From Chitinophagaceae bacterium (GTDB lineage: Bacteria > Bacteroidota > Bacteroidia > Chitinophagales > Chitinophagaceae): a DNA stretch of 64,000 nucleotides. Position 1 is the stretch's first letter, and each line of letters begins with the position of its first letter. Location of the stretch: positions 20,678 to 84,677 of the forward strand of contig SEAC01000020.1 in NCBI GenBank assembly GCA_004173235.1. The letters run 5' to 3'. This document shows, piece by piece, positions 26,225 to 34,451 of this stretch. Under the pieces are notes generated by a model that saw only the letters and a program-made list of their open reading frames with translations, was not told where the DNA came from and searched no databases. The translations under genes were made by a program, and so were the position numbers.

Positions 26225-28647
26225 TGCTTGCGGATTTCAGCACCAAGCTCTTTCTCGAGCGTGCCCATGATCTTTTGCATCCAGCCGTCGATCTCTTTGT
26301 CGGTGAGCGTTTTTTCTTCGTCGAGGAACGTGAAGTTCACGGCCATCGACTTCTTGCCGGCACCGAGCTTCTCGCTTTCAAAAACATCGAATAGACGTAC
26401 GTTCTTCAATGTCTTCAGCCGGAGCTTTCCTACCTGCTGGCGGATGTTCTCGTAGGGCATCGCTGCCGGCACGATCATCGCCAGGTCGCGCTCCACCGTC
26501 GGGAAGCGCGGCACTTCGCGGTACTGTATTTTTACGGGTAAGGCTACCTTCAGAAATTCGTCCCAGTTGATGTCGGCAACAAACACCGGGGCCTTCAGGT
26601 CGAAGCGCTTGCTTTCTGCGGCACTTACCTGGCCCAGCACGCCGAGCGTCGTTTGGCCGGCCTGCAGCGTAAGCACGTTGCTTAGTCCATCAGCTTCGCC
26701 CCCGCTGCTCCACTCCGTGCTGATGCCCGCGAGCGCAGCCAGGTTGTCGATGATGCCTTTCACATAGTAGCTATCAGCGGCAACGGCCTTGCCTTTCCAG
26801 CCCTGCACCTGCACCGACCCGGTTACATAAAGGCAGAAGTGATTCTGCTCGATGTACTGGCCCGTGCCGCGACTGCTGTACGTCTTGCCGAATTCGAAGC
26901 AGCGCAGGTCCGTAGCACGACGGTTGGCGTTGAACGAAAGCACCTCGAGCGCAGTAGGGAGCATGGAAGGACGGAGGATGTCGAGCTCCGTGCTCAGGTT
27001 GTTGAGCAGGCGCACCGACGATGCGAGCTGTGCTTCGCCGAAGTAAGCAGAATGGGTAATGGAGTTGGTGAGGATCTCGTTGTAGCCGAGACCCACGAGC
27101 GCATCGGCCAATTTCTGCTTCAGGCTTTCTGCCCGGTAGTTGTCTTCCACCGAAGGCGTGATGGTCATGGCACCAGGAATCTCGATGTTGTCGAGGCCGT
27201 CAATACGCAGGATCTCTTCCACCACGTCGGCAGGCAGGCTGACGTCGCGCTTATGGTAAGGCACTTCTACCGAAAGCGCGTCCATGCTGTCTTTGATGAT
27301 GCGGAAGCCGAGGCTTTCGAGAATGTTCTTCACCGTTTGCGGGTGATAGTTCTTGCCACTGAGCTTCTTGAGGTATTGATTTTTGAGTATCACCTCTTTC
27401 TTTGGCTCCGGCTTCGGGTATACGTCAACGAAATCAGAAGCGATGGAACCGCCGGCGATCTCTTTCACCAGTTGCGCAGCGCGCTTCAGCACGTGGAGCG
27501 TGTTGGAGATGTCGATGCCTTTTTCGAAGCGCGTGGCTGCATCGGTGCGCAGGCCATGCCGGAACGAGGTTTTGCGGATGGTGCCCGGCTCAAAGAAGGC
27601 GCTTTCGAGGAAGATGTTCTTCGTGCGGTCGGTGACGCCGCTCTTTGCGCCGCCAAAGACGCCGGCAATGCACATCGGGCCATCGGGCGAGGAGATCATC
27701 AGGTCGGAAGAAGACAGCTTGCGTTCTTTTTCATCCAGTGTGATGAAAGGCGTGCCTTCGGCTTCGTTGCGCACGATCACCTGCTGCTGCGCGATCTGGT
27801 CGTAATCGAACGCATGCAGCGGCTGGCCGGTTTCGTGTTGTATATAATTAGTTATGTCTACTATATTGGAAGTGGGGCGCACGCCCACGGCCTTCAGGCG
27901 GTCCTGCATCCACTTGGGCGAAGGGCCTACAGTGATACCCGAGACCGTAACGCCGCTGTAGCGCTGGCAGGCTTCGGCATTCCCGATCGTAACCGACACT
28001 GGCATACTGTTGCCGTCGGGTTTGATGTTGTTGCCGGGCAGGCTGGGGCGGTAATCTTTCTTGTCGTGGTGCGAAAGGTAGGCGCACACGTCGCGCGCTA
28101 CGCCCCAGTGGCTCATGGCGTCGGCGCGGTTGGGCGTGAGGCCGATCTCGTAAACGATATCGGTGTAGGGTTTGAAATATTCGGCCGCGGGTGTTCCGAT
28201 GGGCGCATCTGCGGGCAGCACCAGGATTCCGGCGTGCGAGGAGCCCAGGCCGATCTCGTCTTCGGCGCAGATCATACCATAGCTCTCTTCACCGCGGATC
28301 TTCGCCACCTTCATCGTGAGCGGGTCGCCGGTGGCGGGGTAGATGGTGGTGCCTACGGTGGCCACTACCACACGCTGACCGGCGGCCACGTTGGGCGCGC
28401 CGCACACGATCTGCAGCGGCTCGCCGGTGCCGGTGTTCACCTTCGTCAGGCGCAGCTTGTCGGCGTTGGGATGCTGCACGGCCTCCAGCACTTCACCGAT
28501 CACGAGGCCCTGCAACCCGCCTTTTACCTCTTCGAAAGGCTCCATCGATTCCACCTCGAGGCCAATGGCCGTAAGGATGCGCGACAGGCGCTCGGGGTCG
28601 ACAGGCACGGGTAAATATTCGGAAAGCCAGTTATAAGAAATGGTCAT
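26221..28647 (-). CDS. pheT: Phenylalanyl-tRNA synthetase beta subunit
   Basis: 808 residues. Order: the tRNA-binding OB domain (GLVIGEVLEAVQHPNADKLR, about 40-150), the B3/B4 editing domain, the B5 domain, the catalytic-like core and the C-terminal FDX-ACB anticodon-binding domain (REVPRFPTVERDLAMIVP to the end). With PheS, which is not in the window, it charges tRNA-Phe. An open frame runs 47 codons upstream, but the family start MTISYNWLSEYL is the ATG at 28647, behind an exact -7 box. It overlaps the next gene by 4 nt. Confidence 0.97.
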   Translation of the reverse strand: MTISYNWLSEYLPVPVDPERLSRILTAIGLEVESMEPFEEVKGGLQGLVIGEVLEAVQHPNADKLRLTKVNTGTGEPLQIVCGAPNVAAGQRVVVATVGTTIYPATGDPLTMKVAKIRGEESYGMICAEDEIGLGSSHAGILVLPADAPIGTPAAEYFKPYTDIVYEIGLTPNRADAMSHWGVARDVCAYLSHHDKKDYRPSLPGNNIKPDGNSMPVSVTIGNAEACQRYSGVTVSGITVGPSPKWMQDRLKAVGVRPTSNIVDITNYIQHETGQPLHAFDYDQIAQQQVIVRNEAEGTPFITLDEKERKLSSSDLMISSPDGPMCIAGVFGGAKSGVTDRTKNIFLESAFFEPGTIRKTSFRHGLRTDAATRFEKGIDISNTLHVLKRAAQLVKEIAGGSIASDFVDVYPKPEPKKEVILKNQYLKKLSGKNYHPQTVKNILESLGFRIIKDSMDALSVEVPYHKRDVSLPADVVEEILRIDGLDNIEIPGAMTITPSVEDNYRAESLKQKLADALVGLGYNEILTNSITHSAYFGEAQLASSVRLLNNLSTELDILRPSMLPTALEVLSFNANRRATDLRCFEFGKTYSSRGTGQYIEQNHFCLYVTGSVQVQGWKGKAVAADSYYVKGIIDNLAALAGISTEWSSGGEADGLSNVLTLQAGQTTLGVLGQVSAAESKRFDLKAPVFVADINWDEFLKVALPVKIQYREVPRFPTVERDLAMIVPAAMPYENIRQQVGKLRLKTLKNVRLFDVFESEKLGAGKKSMAVNFTFLDEEKTLTDKEIDGWMQKIMGTLEKELGAEIRKQ

Positions 28648-28667
28648 AATTGATTTAAGTAGGGGGG

Positions 28668-28675
28668 CAAAGATA
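28668..28675 (-). promoter_or_regulatory. -7 box for the pheT unit (TATCTTTG)
   Basis: An exact minus-strand TAnnTTTG match 20 nt before the start codon. The remaining spacer to 28868 shows no further gene. Confidence 0.62.
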
Positions 28676-28868
28676 AGTCTTGCAGCAAGGTTTGGACGGC
28701 CAATGGTTCTGCACGATTTCGGTAGAGCGGTTAGGGATATGGAAAAAGGGGGAGGTTGTTCGCCCGAAAAATTTTTAGGGACCATCACGTCACGCCTGAA
28801 AATTAGGATTTACGAAGGCATGGCGGAATAAGACAAGTTGTAAATTTACTGAGCAAGAACTGATTAGT

Positions 28869-29102
28869 ATGTCCAAGAAGTCAACAAACCATGTGGTGCC
28901 ATCTTCGTCTGGTTGGGCGGTAAAGAAGTCCGGTGCGTCGAAAGCTTCAAGATCTTTCGATACAAAAGAGAAGGCAGTGCAGTATGGTCGCGAACTCAGT
29001 AAAAACGAAAAGACTGAATTATATATCCATAAGAAGAATGGAATGATTCAGGAGAAAAACTCTTACGGCAATGATTCCATTCCTCCAAAAGACGGGAAGT
29101 AA
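28869..29102 (+). CDS. DUF2188-like small protein
   Basis: 77 residues. The short layout, with NHVVPSSSGWAVKKSGASKA near the N-terminus and NSYGNDSIPPKDGK at the C-terminus, fits DUF2188, a small beta-rich family of unknown function. Base composition is clearly more AT-rich than the neighbours, which suggests acquisition by transfer. A near -7 box (TAAATTTA at 28841) precedes it. Its stop overlaps the next start by 1 nt (TAATG), so the two were a coupled pair. Confidence 0.8.
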   Translation: MSKKSTNHVVPSSSGWAVKKSGASKASRSFDTKEKAVQYGRELSKNEKTELYIHKKNGMIQEKNSYGNDSIPPKDGK

Positions 29103-29535
29103 TGGCCTTTGACAATAGCGTATTCATTAATTGTCCATTCGATCAGGATTATATCAATAATCTTCTGAAACCAATGGCTTACGTCATTATTAAGAACGGA
29201 TTCATACCGCGACTCTCATTGGAAGTTTCCGATTCAGGCCAGATCAGGCTTGAGAAGATTACGGGAATCATCAAGAGCTGCAAATATGGAATTCATGACC
29301 TTTCTATTGTAAAGTCGAGGAAAGCGAAAGAGTATCGCACGAATGGTCGAGCGAAACGCTCAAGGTTCATCAGCAAGACCCTCCGCTCAAGTTGTTTTAT
29401 GATTTCGCAGATTTTAATTCCGCGTTGTTTGAAGAAAAAGCGAGTGCGTTAGGGTCAGAAGCACTGGCGAAGAATTACATCGAAAATGTTAGCATTCCTG
29501 AATATATCCGCGAGGTGAGTGACAGACTCCTGTAG
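29102..29535 (+). pseudogene. Broken gene of a CPFD-motif Rossmann-like family (possible conflict-system effector)
   Basis: The N-terminus reads SVFINCPFDQDYINNLLKPM, then GFIPRLSLEVSDSGQIRLEKI and SCKYGIHDLS. From memory this is a family often seen as small TIR- or nucleoside-deoxyribosyltransferase-like proteins. After KSRKAKEY the reading frame becomes basic and non-conserved and stops at 29452. From about 29335 another frame resumes with acidic, well-formed sequence (LKLFYDFADFNSALFEEKA, SIPEYIREVSDRLL) and ends at 29533-29535. The simplest reading is an internal deletion with a frameshift. Low GC sets it apart from the surrounding chromosome, and it forms a coupled pair with the DUF2188 gene. 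The family assignment is tentative. Confidence 0.6.
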
Positions 29536-29639
29536 GCTTGTCAAGTCATCTGATTCGGCTTTCGGAAGCCATTCCAGCGGGCCCGATGCAACCCTTTGCC
29601 CAGCAGGCGTATCTTCCGAACATAAAACCGCCGCTGTTT

Positions 29640-30260
29640 ATGAAAACTGTCCTGTTGCTATTCTTTATAGCCCTCGGCACCTCCGCCTTCGCTCAAACGC
29701 ACGACCTGCTGCGCAAAAGCATCGGCGGCAACGTGGAGTTGCCCGAGCCCTCGGGCGCCGACTTTGGCCTGCCGAACGACTGGGAAGATATCGTGGTGCA
29801 CGTGGACAGCCTTATTTACCTCGGTAAGGGCGTTGCGGTAAAGGTAACGGGGCATTACCGTCTCTACAGCCTGCGTGCAGCGCCCATGCCGCGGCCCATC
29901 AAGGTGGTGGTGGACACGCTGTACGATCATCCCGTTTTCTCGCGTCCCCATGCCCTTGATTCCATCCGTCGTGCGCTGCATGCGCAGCAGGTGCCGGGAC
30001 TGGGGGAAACGAAATTTGTGGGATACGACAGCACCCGCGCTGCCACGCGGCCTGCAAGTAAAGGAAAGAAGCGTAAGCCGGTAGTGTCCGTCGAACTCAG
30101 AGACCGGAAGGATGCTGCAGTCGCAATGCTTGCGCGCAGCGACAACGACCCACAGCCGCCCGCCCCGGCACCGCTTTTTGCCGGTGGCACTGCTCTCTTT
30201 GCCCTGCTGCTTTGCGGCGGCATCACCCGCCTCTACCGACAGGCTGCACTCCCGAGCTGA
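29640..30260 (+). CDS. Exported protein of unknown function with C-terminal membrane anchor
   Basis: 206 residues from the ATG at 29640. Signal peptide (MKTVLLLFFIALGTSAFAQ), a periplasmic middle with no family I recognise (EDIVVHVDSLIYLGKGVAVKV), a basic Pro-rich stretch, and a single membrane helix near the end (LFAGGTALFALLLCGGI). The gene 17 nt downstream also encodes a membrane protein, so they probably form an operon. Confidence 0.75.
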   Translation: MKTVLLLFFIALGTSAFAQTHDLLRKSIGGNVELPEPSGADFGLPNDWEDIVVHVDSLIYLGKGVAVKVTGHYRLYSLRAAPMPRPIKVVVDTLYDHPVFSRPHALDSIRRALHAQQVPGLGETKFVGYDSTRAATRPASKGKKRKPVVSVELRDRKDAAVAMLARSDNDPQPPAPAPLFAGGTALFALLLCGGITRLYRQAALPS

Positions 30261-30277
30261 ACTGCTTGCCGCGCCTG

Positions 30278-31342
30278 ATGTACCATAGCGCCCTGATCTT
30301 CTGCTGCTGGGTGGCCGTCCTGCTGCCGTTCCCGTGGCACCTGCTTGCCTTTCAGCAACACATGCTGCCGGAAATCTTCGGCGCGGGGTTGTATCGTTCC
30401 GACAGTGCCGCACAGGCCGTGCTCTACGCCGCCTGCGCCGGTGCCGGTTTCCTTTGCGCGCTCCTCCTGCTCCGTATTTCTACGGAGAGACGCTCTGTTG
30501 TCGTCGGGTTGCTGCGTTCGTTGCTTCTTTGCTACCTCGCGGCGGTGCTCGCCCGCTATGGCGCCGACAAGATCTTGAAGATCCAGTTCTACCTGCCCGA
30601 GCCAACGACACTCTATACAAATTTTGGTGACCTCGAGAAGGACACCCTTTACTGGAGCACCCTCGGCACGTCGCGGCCCTATAACCTGTTTCTGGGAACT
30701 GCCGAATTGTTTGCGGCGCTGCTGCTGCTCTTTCGCCGTACGCGGCGTGGGGGGCTGCTTTTGGCGCTTACCGTATTTATACAGGTGCTCGCGGTAGACG
30801 TATGCTTCGGCATCGGCGTACAGCTGTTTTCCGGCTTCCTCCTGCTCCTTACCGTGCTGCTTTTGGCGCCTGACGCGCGCAACTGGCTGGATTTCTTTTT
30901 GGGAAGGGGCGCGGCGGCGGTTGCTGGGGATGCGCCGGCGACGCGTGTAGTGCGTAAGTATGGGGTGATGTTGTTGATCGCTGTGGAGGCGGCATGGCCG
31001 TTGCTGCAGGGGAAGCCGTGGAATGACGATGCCGCCTTGCGGCCGCCGCTGCACGGGGCTTATCAAATCGAATGGCAATCGCCTGCATCCTTGCTGCCCC
31101 GCGCATCGATGGCTTTCGTGCATCGCGCAGGATACCTGGTGCTGAAAGACGGCGCCACGATGCATCCTTACCAGCTGCGCACCGACACCGCCGGCAGCGA
31201 ATTGCGCCTCCTCATGAACGGGCAATGGAAGGCGATTCGATACGAGGCCGGTGGTGACAGCACGCTTACGCTATTCTACAACAACCTGCCGGTGCTGCGC
31301 TCCAAAGCGTTGAACTGGCGTGCCCTCCCGGCCTTGAAGTAA
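30278..31342 (+). CDS. Multi-pass membrane protein with DoxX-like features
   Basis: 354 residues from the ATG at 30278. Several hydrophobic helices lie in the first ~220 residues (LIFCCWVAVLLPFPWHLLAF, VVVGLLRSLLLCYLAAVLAR, NLFLGTAELFAALLLLF). The segment YGADKILKIQFYLPEP and the helix pattern recall DoxX/DoxD-like proteins, though this is a weak match. The last ~100 residues are soluble. It is probably co-transcribed with the exported protein upstream. The frame also opens at 30212, which would overlap that gene. A CCGTA-N4-TACGG palindrome lies inside it at 30472. Confidence 0.72.
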   Translation: MYHSALIFCCWVAVLLPFPWHLLAFQQHMLPEIFGAGLYRSDSAAQAVLYAACAGAGFLCALLLLRISTERRSVVVGLLRSLLLCYLAAVLARYGADKILKIQFYLPEPTTLYTNFGDLEKDTLYWSTLGTSRPYNLFLGTAELFAALLLLFRRTRRGGLLLALTVFIQVLAVDVCFGIGVQLFSGFLLLLTVLLLAPDARNWLDFFLGRGAAAVAGDAPATRVVRKYGVMLLIAVEAAWPLLQGKPWNDDAALRPPLHGAYQIEWQSPASLLPRASMAFVHRAGYLVLKDGATMHPYQLRTDTAGSELRLLMNGQWKAIRYEAGGDSTLTLFYNNLPVLRSKALNWRALPALK

Positions 31343-31431
31343 TCTTCTTGCTGATCGGAATAATTCTTCATATCTGCAAAAAGCGGTATATTGGACGTCC
31401 CCCGATTGCAATTAACAACCAAAGACTGCTT

Positions 31432-32889
31432 ATGAAGTACCCCGCGATACAGAATTTTATCGACGGACAATTTGTTCCCTCCACCTCCGGCCGCAGCATG
31501 ACGGTCGTGTCGCCCCTCGACGGGCAGTTGCTCTCCACTGTTCCGATGGCAGACAAGACCGCGCTCGACCAGGCCGTAGCCGCCGCCACAAAGGCTTTCC
31601 CGCTGTGGTCGCGCACGCCCATCAAGGATCGCGTGCAGGTGTTTTTCCGCTATAAGCGCCTGCTCGAAGACAACCTCAAAGAGCTGTCGACCCTGGTGAT
31701 GGAAGAGAACGGCAAGACCTACGACGAGGCACGTGCCGAAATGGAAAAGTGCATCGAGCTCACCGAGTTCGCCACCTCGCTGCCGCAGCTGGTCACAGGT
31801 GAAGTGCTGGAAGTGAGCAAAGGCGTTGAGTGCCGCACCGAGCACGTTCCGCTGGGCGTCGTAGCTTCCATTGTTCCCTTCAATTTTCCGAGCATGGTGC
31901 CGCATTGGACCATTCCCAACGCACTGGCCCTCGGCAATTGCATGATCCTGAAGCCAAGCGAAAAGGTTCCCCTGTCAGCCGGCCGCATTGCGGAACTGCT
32001 GAAAGAGGCGGGGCTTCCCGATGGCGTATTCAACGTGGTACATGGCGATACGGCGATGGTGGAAGCCATTTGCGATCATCCTTCCATCGAAGCGGTGTCG
32101 TTCGTAGGATCCACACGCGTGGCCAAGATCGTTTACCAACGCGCTACCAATAGTTATAAGCGTTGCCTTGCACTGGGTGGCGCCAAGAACCACCTAATGG
32201 TGATGCCGGATGCCCTCCCCGATATGACGGCACAGAACGTGGCCGCTTCCATGAGCGGATGCGCCGGCCAGCGCTGCATGGCCGCATCGGCCATGGTAGC
32301 CGTGGGCGAGGTGGATCACATCGTATCGCGCATTGTAGAAGAAGCCAGGAAGATCGTACCGGGTCAGAACCTGGGTGCGGTGATCAATAAAGAAAGTAAG
32401 GAGCGCATCGAGCGCTATATCACCGAGGCCGAAGCGCAAGGCGCCAAAGTGCTGGTGGACGGCCGCAACGCGGTTGTTGCCGGCAAGGAAGAGGGCACTT
32501 ACGTTGGTCCTACCGTCATCGACTTCGTGAAGCCCGACATGGCCGTGGCCACCGAGGAGATCTTCGGACCCGTCATCTCCATCATGCGCACGCGCACGGT
32601 GGATGAAGCACTGAAGATCGAGAACGCAAACCCATATGGCAACGCAGCGTCCGTATTCACGCAGAACGGTGGCGTGGCCCGCTATGTCATGGAGCGCGCA
32701 TCGGCAGGAATGGTGGGCGTGAACGTGGGCGTACCCGTGCCGCGCGAGCCATTCTCCTTCGGAGGCTGGAACGAGTCGAAGTTCGGCGTCGGCGACATCA
32801 CCGGCAAAAGCTCGATCGAATTCTGGACGAAGCTTAAAAAGACGACCATCAAGTGGAGCCCTGAAGCAGGGGTGAACTGGATGAGTTAG
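31432..32889 (+). CDS. mmsA: (Methyl)malonate-semialdehyde dehydrogenase, CoA-acylating
   Basis: 485 residues, aldehyde dehydrogenase superfamily. Seen: NAD-binding VPFNFPSMVPHWTIP, VSFVGSTRVAKIVY and catalytic Cys about 282 in SGCAGQRCMAAS; the GQRCMA form is typical of MmsA. It oxidises malonate or methylmalonate semialdehyde with CoA to acetyl-CoA or propionyl-CoA, the last step after beta-alanine or beta-aminoisobutyrate transamination. It leads the same-strand pyrimidine catabolism cluster (31.4-41.3 kb), which gives it a clear role here. The frame opens earlier, but MKYPAIQNFIDGQF at 31432 is the family start. Confidence 0.94.
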   Translation: MKYPAIQNFIDGQFVPSTSGRSMTVVSPLDGQLLSTVPMADKTALDQAVAAATKAFPLWSRTPIKDRVQVFFRYKRLLEDNLKELSTLVMEENGKTYDEARAEMEKCIELTEFATSLPQLVTGEVLEVSKGVECRTEHVPLGVVASIVPFNFPSMVPHWTIPNALALGNCMILKPSEKVPLSAGRIAELLKEAGLPDGVFNVVHGDTAMVEAICDHPSIEAVSFVGSTRVAKIVYQRATNSYKRCLALGGAKNHLMVMPDALPDMTAQNVAASMSGCAGQRCMAASAMVAVGEVDHIVSRIVEEARKIVPGQNLGAVINKESKERIERYITEAEAQGAKVLVDGRNAVVAGKEEGTYVGPTVIDFVKPDMAVATEEIFGPVISIMRTRTVDEALKIENANPYGNAASVFTQNGGVARYVMERASAGMVGVNVGVPVPREPFSFGGWNESKFGVGDITGKSSIEFWTKLKKTTIKWSPEAGVNWMS

Positions 32890-33014
32890 AGAAAGAACGC
32901 AGATCCGCCAGTTGGCGGATACGCAGATTTATGAAGATCGATTATGATTTGCTTTCGCACGCGTACTAATCTGCGCAAATCTTAATAATCATAAAAAATC
33001 TGCGTTCTTTCTCT
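32888..33014. repeat. 127-nt element bounded by a perfect 17-bp inverted repeat
   Basis: The ends agagaaagaacgcagat (32888-32904) and atctgcgttctttctct (32998-33014) are exact inverse complements. Inside are a small palindrome ccgcca-gt-tggcgg and further inverted matter (acgcagattta... / ...aatctgcgc, gattatgatt / aataatcat). The element begins at the mmsA stop codon and ends 38 nt before the aminotransferase. It could fold into one long hairpin in the operon mRNA. Confidence 0.8.
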
Positions 33015-33052
33015 CCTACGCCAACCAATCTAAGAAAGAAAAAATAGCTATC

Positions 33053-34408
33053 ATGGATACTGCTTTAGACACCCGCACCGAATCGCAGCAGATCGTGCAG
33101 GACAACCTCGATTATACGCTCTTCTCGTGGAGCAAGCAGAAAGGACAGAACCCGCTTGCCATCAAGTATGCCGAAGGTGTATACCTCTATGATTACGATG
33201 ACAACCGGGTCATTGATTTCTCCTCGGGACTGATGAACGTGAACATCGGCCACGGCAACCAGCGCATCACCGAAGCTGTGATGAAGCAGATGCAGGAAGT
33301 GGCTTATGTGACGCCCAGCTGCGTAACGAAAGCACGCGGCGAACTGGGCAAGAAGCTCGCAGAAATCTGCCCCGGCGATCTGAACAAGGCATTCTTCACG
33401 CTTTGCGGAGCGACCTCCATCGAGAACGCACTCAAGCTTGCCCGTATTTCTACGGGACGCCATAAGATCATCACCCGTTATCAATCCTACCACGGCGCTT
33501 CTTACGGGGCGGCCTCGGCAGGTGGCGATCCGCGCAAGCTGCCCATGGACAGCCAGCAGGCGCCCAACTTCGTGCACATCGATATTCCCTATGGCTATCG
33601 CTGGGAGTATGGCGAAGAGAATTTGCTGAAGGAATGCCTGCAACGCTTCGAGCGCACGATTGCTTTCGAAGGTCCGGGCAACATTGCCGCTATTCTCCTT
33701 GAAGGCGCATCCGGCTCTTCGGGCTGCTTTACCTATCCCAAAGGATTTCTGAAAGGCATCCGCAAACTTTGCGACCAGCACGGCATCCTGCTCATCATGG
33801 ACGAAGTGATGAGCGGCTTCGGACGCACCGGCAAGTGGTTTGGCTTTGAGCACGAAGACATCGTGCCCGATATGATCTGCATGGCAAAGGGACTTACCTG
33901 CGGCTACCTGCCTTTCGGTTGCCTGATGGTGACCGACCGGATCGCTTCGAAGTTCGACGACGCGATGCTTCCACTCGGTCTCACTTATTCTGCGCATCCG
34001 GTGTGCTGCGCGGCGGCGTTGGAAACGCTCAAGATTTACGAAGACGAAAACCTGATTGAAAATACGCGCGCAATGGAGCGCTATCTCAATGGCCGCATCG
34101 AGGAGCTGAAGAAGCAGCATCCGAGCATCGGCGACTGGCGCAACCAGGGCCTGTTGGGCTGCCTTGAGATCGTGAAAGACCGCAGCACGCGCGAGGCGAT
34201 GGCGCCGTTCAACGCGAAGCCCGACGAGATGGTCGTGATGAACAAGGTGGCAGCGAAGATCCGCGAGCTGGGTATGTACACGTTTGTGCGCTGGAACTAT
34301 GTGTTCATTGCGCCGCCGCTGTGCGTCACCAAAGAGCAGATCGACGAAGGGCTCGCCATCATCAGCGAAGCGCTGAAGATCGCGGATGCCAATGTGCTGA
34401 GGGGATGA
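33053..34408 (+). CDS. Class III aminotransferase, probable beta-alanine aminotransferase
   Basis: 451 residues, PLP fold type I. Seen: ILLIMDEVMSGFGRTGKW (Asp about 250 holds the PLP ring nitrogen), MICMAKGLTCGYLPFG with the Schiff-base Lys about 279, and LTYSAHPVCCAAALET. Class III omega-aminotransferases act on beta-alanine, GABA and similar amines; the flanking genes all belong to reductive pyrimidine degradation. It therefore most likely converts beta-alanine and beta-aminoisobutyrate to the semialdehydes used by MmsA upstream. Substrate is inferred from context. Confidence 0.9.
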   Translation: MDTALDTRTESQQIVQDNLDYTLFSWSKQKGQNPLAIKYAEGVYLYDYDDNRVIDFSSGLMNVNIGHGNQRITEAVMKQMQEVAYVTPSCVTKARGELGKKLAEICPGDLNKAFFTLCGATSIENALKLARISTGRHKIITRYQSYHGASYGAASAGGDPRKLPMDSQQAPNFVHIDIPYGYRWEYGEENLLKECLQRFERTIAFEGPGNIAAILLEGASGSSGCFTYPKGFLKGIRKLCDQHGILLIMDEVMSGFGRTGKWFGFEHEDIVPDMICMAKGLTCGYLPFGCLMVTDRIASKFDDAMLPLGLTYSAHPVCCAAALETLKIYEDENLIENTRAMERYLNGRIEELKKQHPSIGDWRNQGLLGCLEIVKDRSTREAMAPFNAKPDEMVVMNKVAAKIRELGMYTFVRWNYVFIAPPLCVTKEQIDEGLAIISEALKIADANVLRG

Positions 34409-34416
34409 TCCCGTTA

Positions 34417-34435
34417 AGACGCATTTTATGCGTCT
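34417..34435. repeat. 8-3-8 palindrome agacgcat-ttt-atgcgtct
   Basis: A perfect 8-bp inverted repeat with a 3-nt loop between the aminotransferase stop and the transporter start (34452), of the same type as 573-591 and the first unit at 39789. Confidence 0.75.
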
Positions 34436-34451
34436 CCTTCAACAAAGTGAG

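Noticed and set aside
28640..28831. Small plus-strand open frame upstream of the DUF2188 gene
   Set aside because: It overlaps the pheT start and promoter on the other strand and has no protein-like features.
631..31225. Many long open frames antisense to real genes (for example opposite tig, spoT, the giant repeat protein and the pyrimidine genes)
   Set aside because: High GC gives long open shadows. Their translations are low-complexity His/Arg/Ala-rich with no family motif, while the opposite frames have clear domains.
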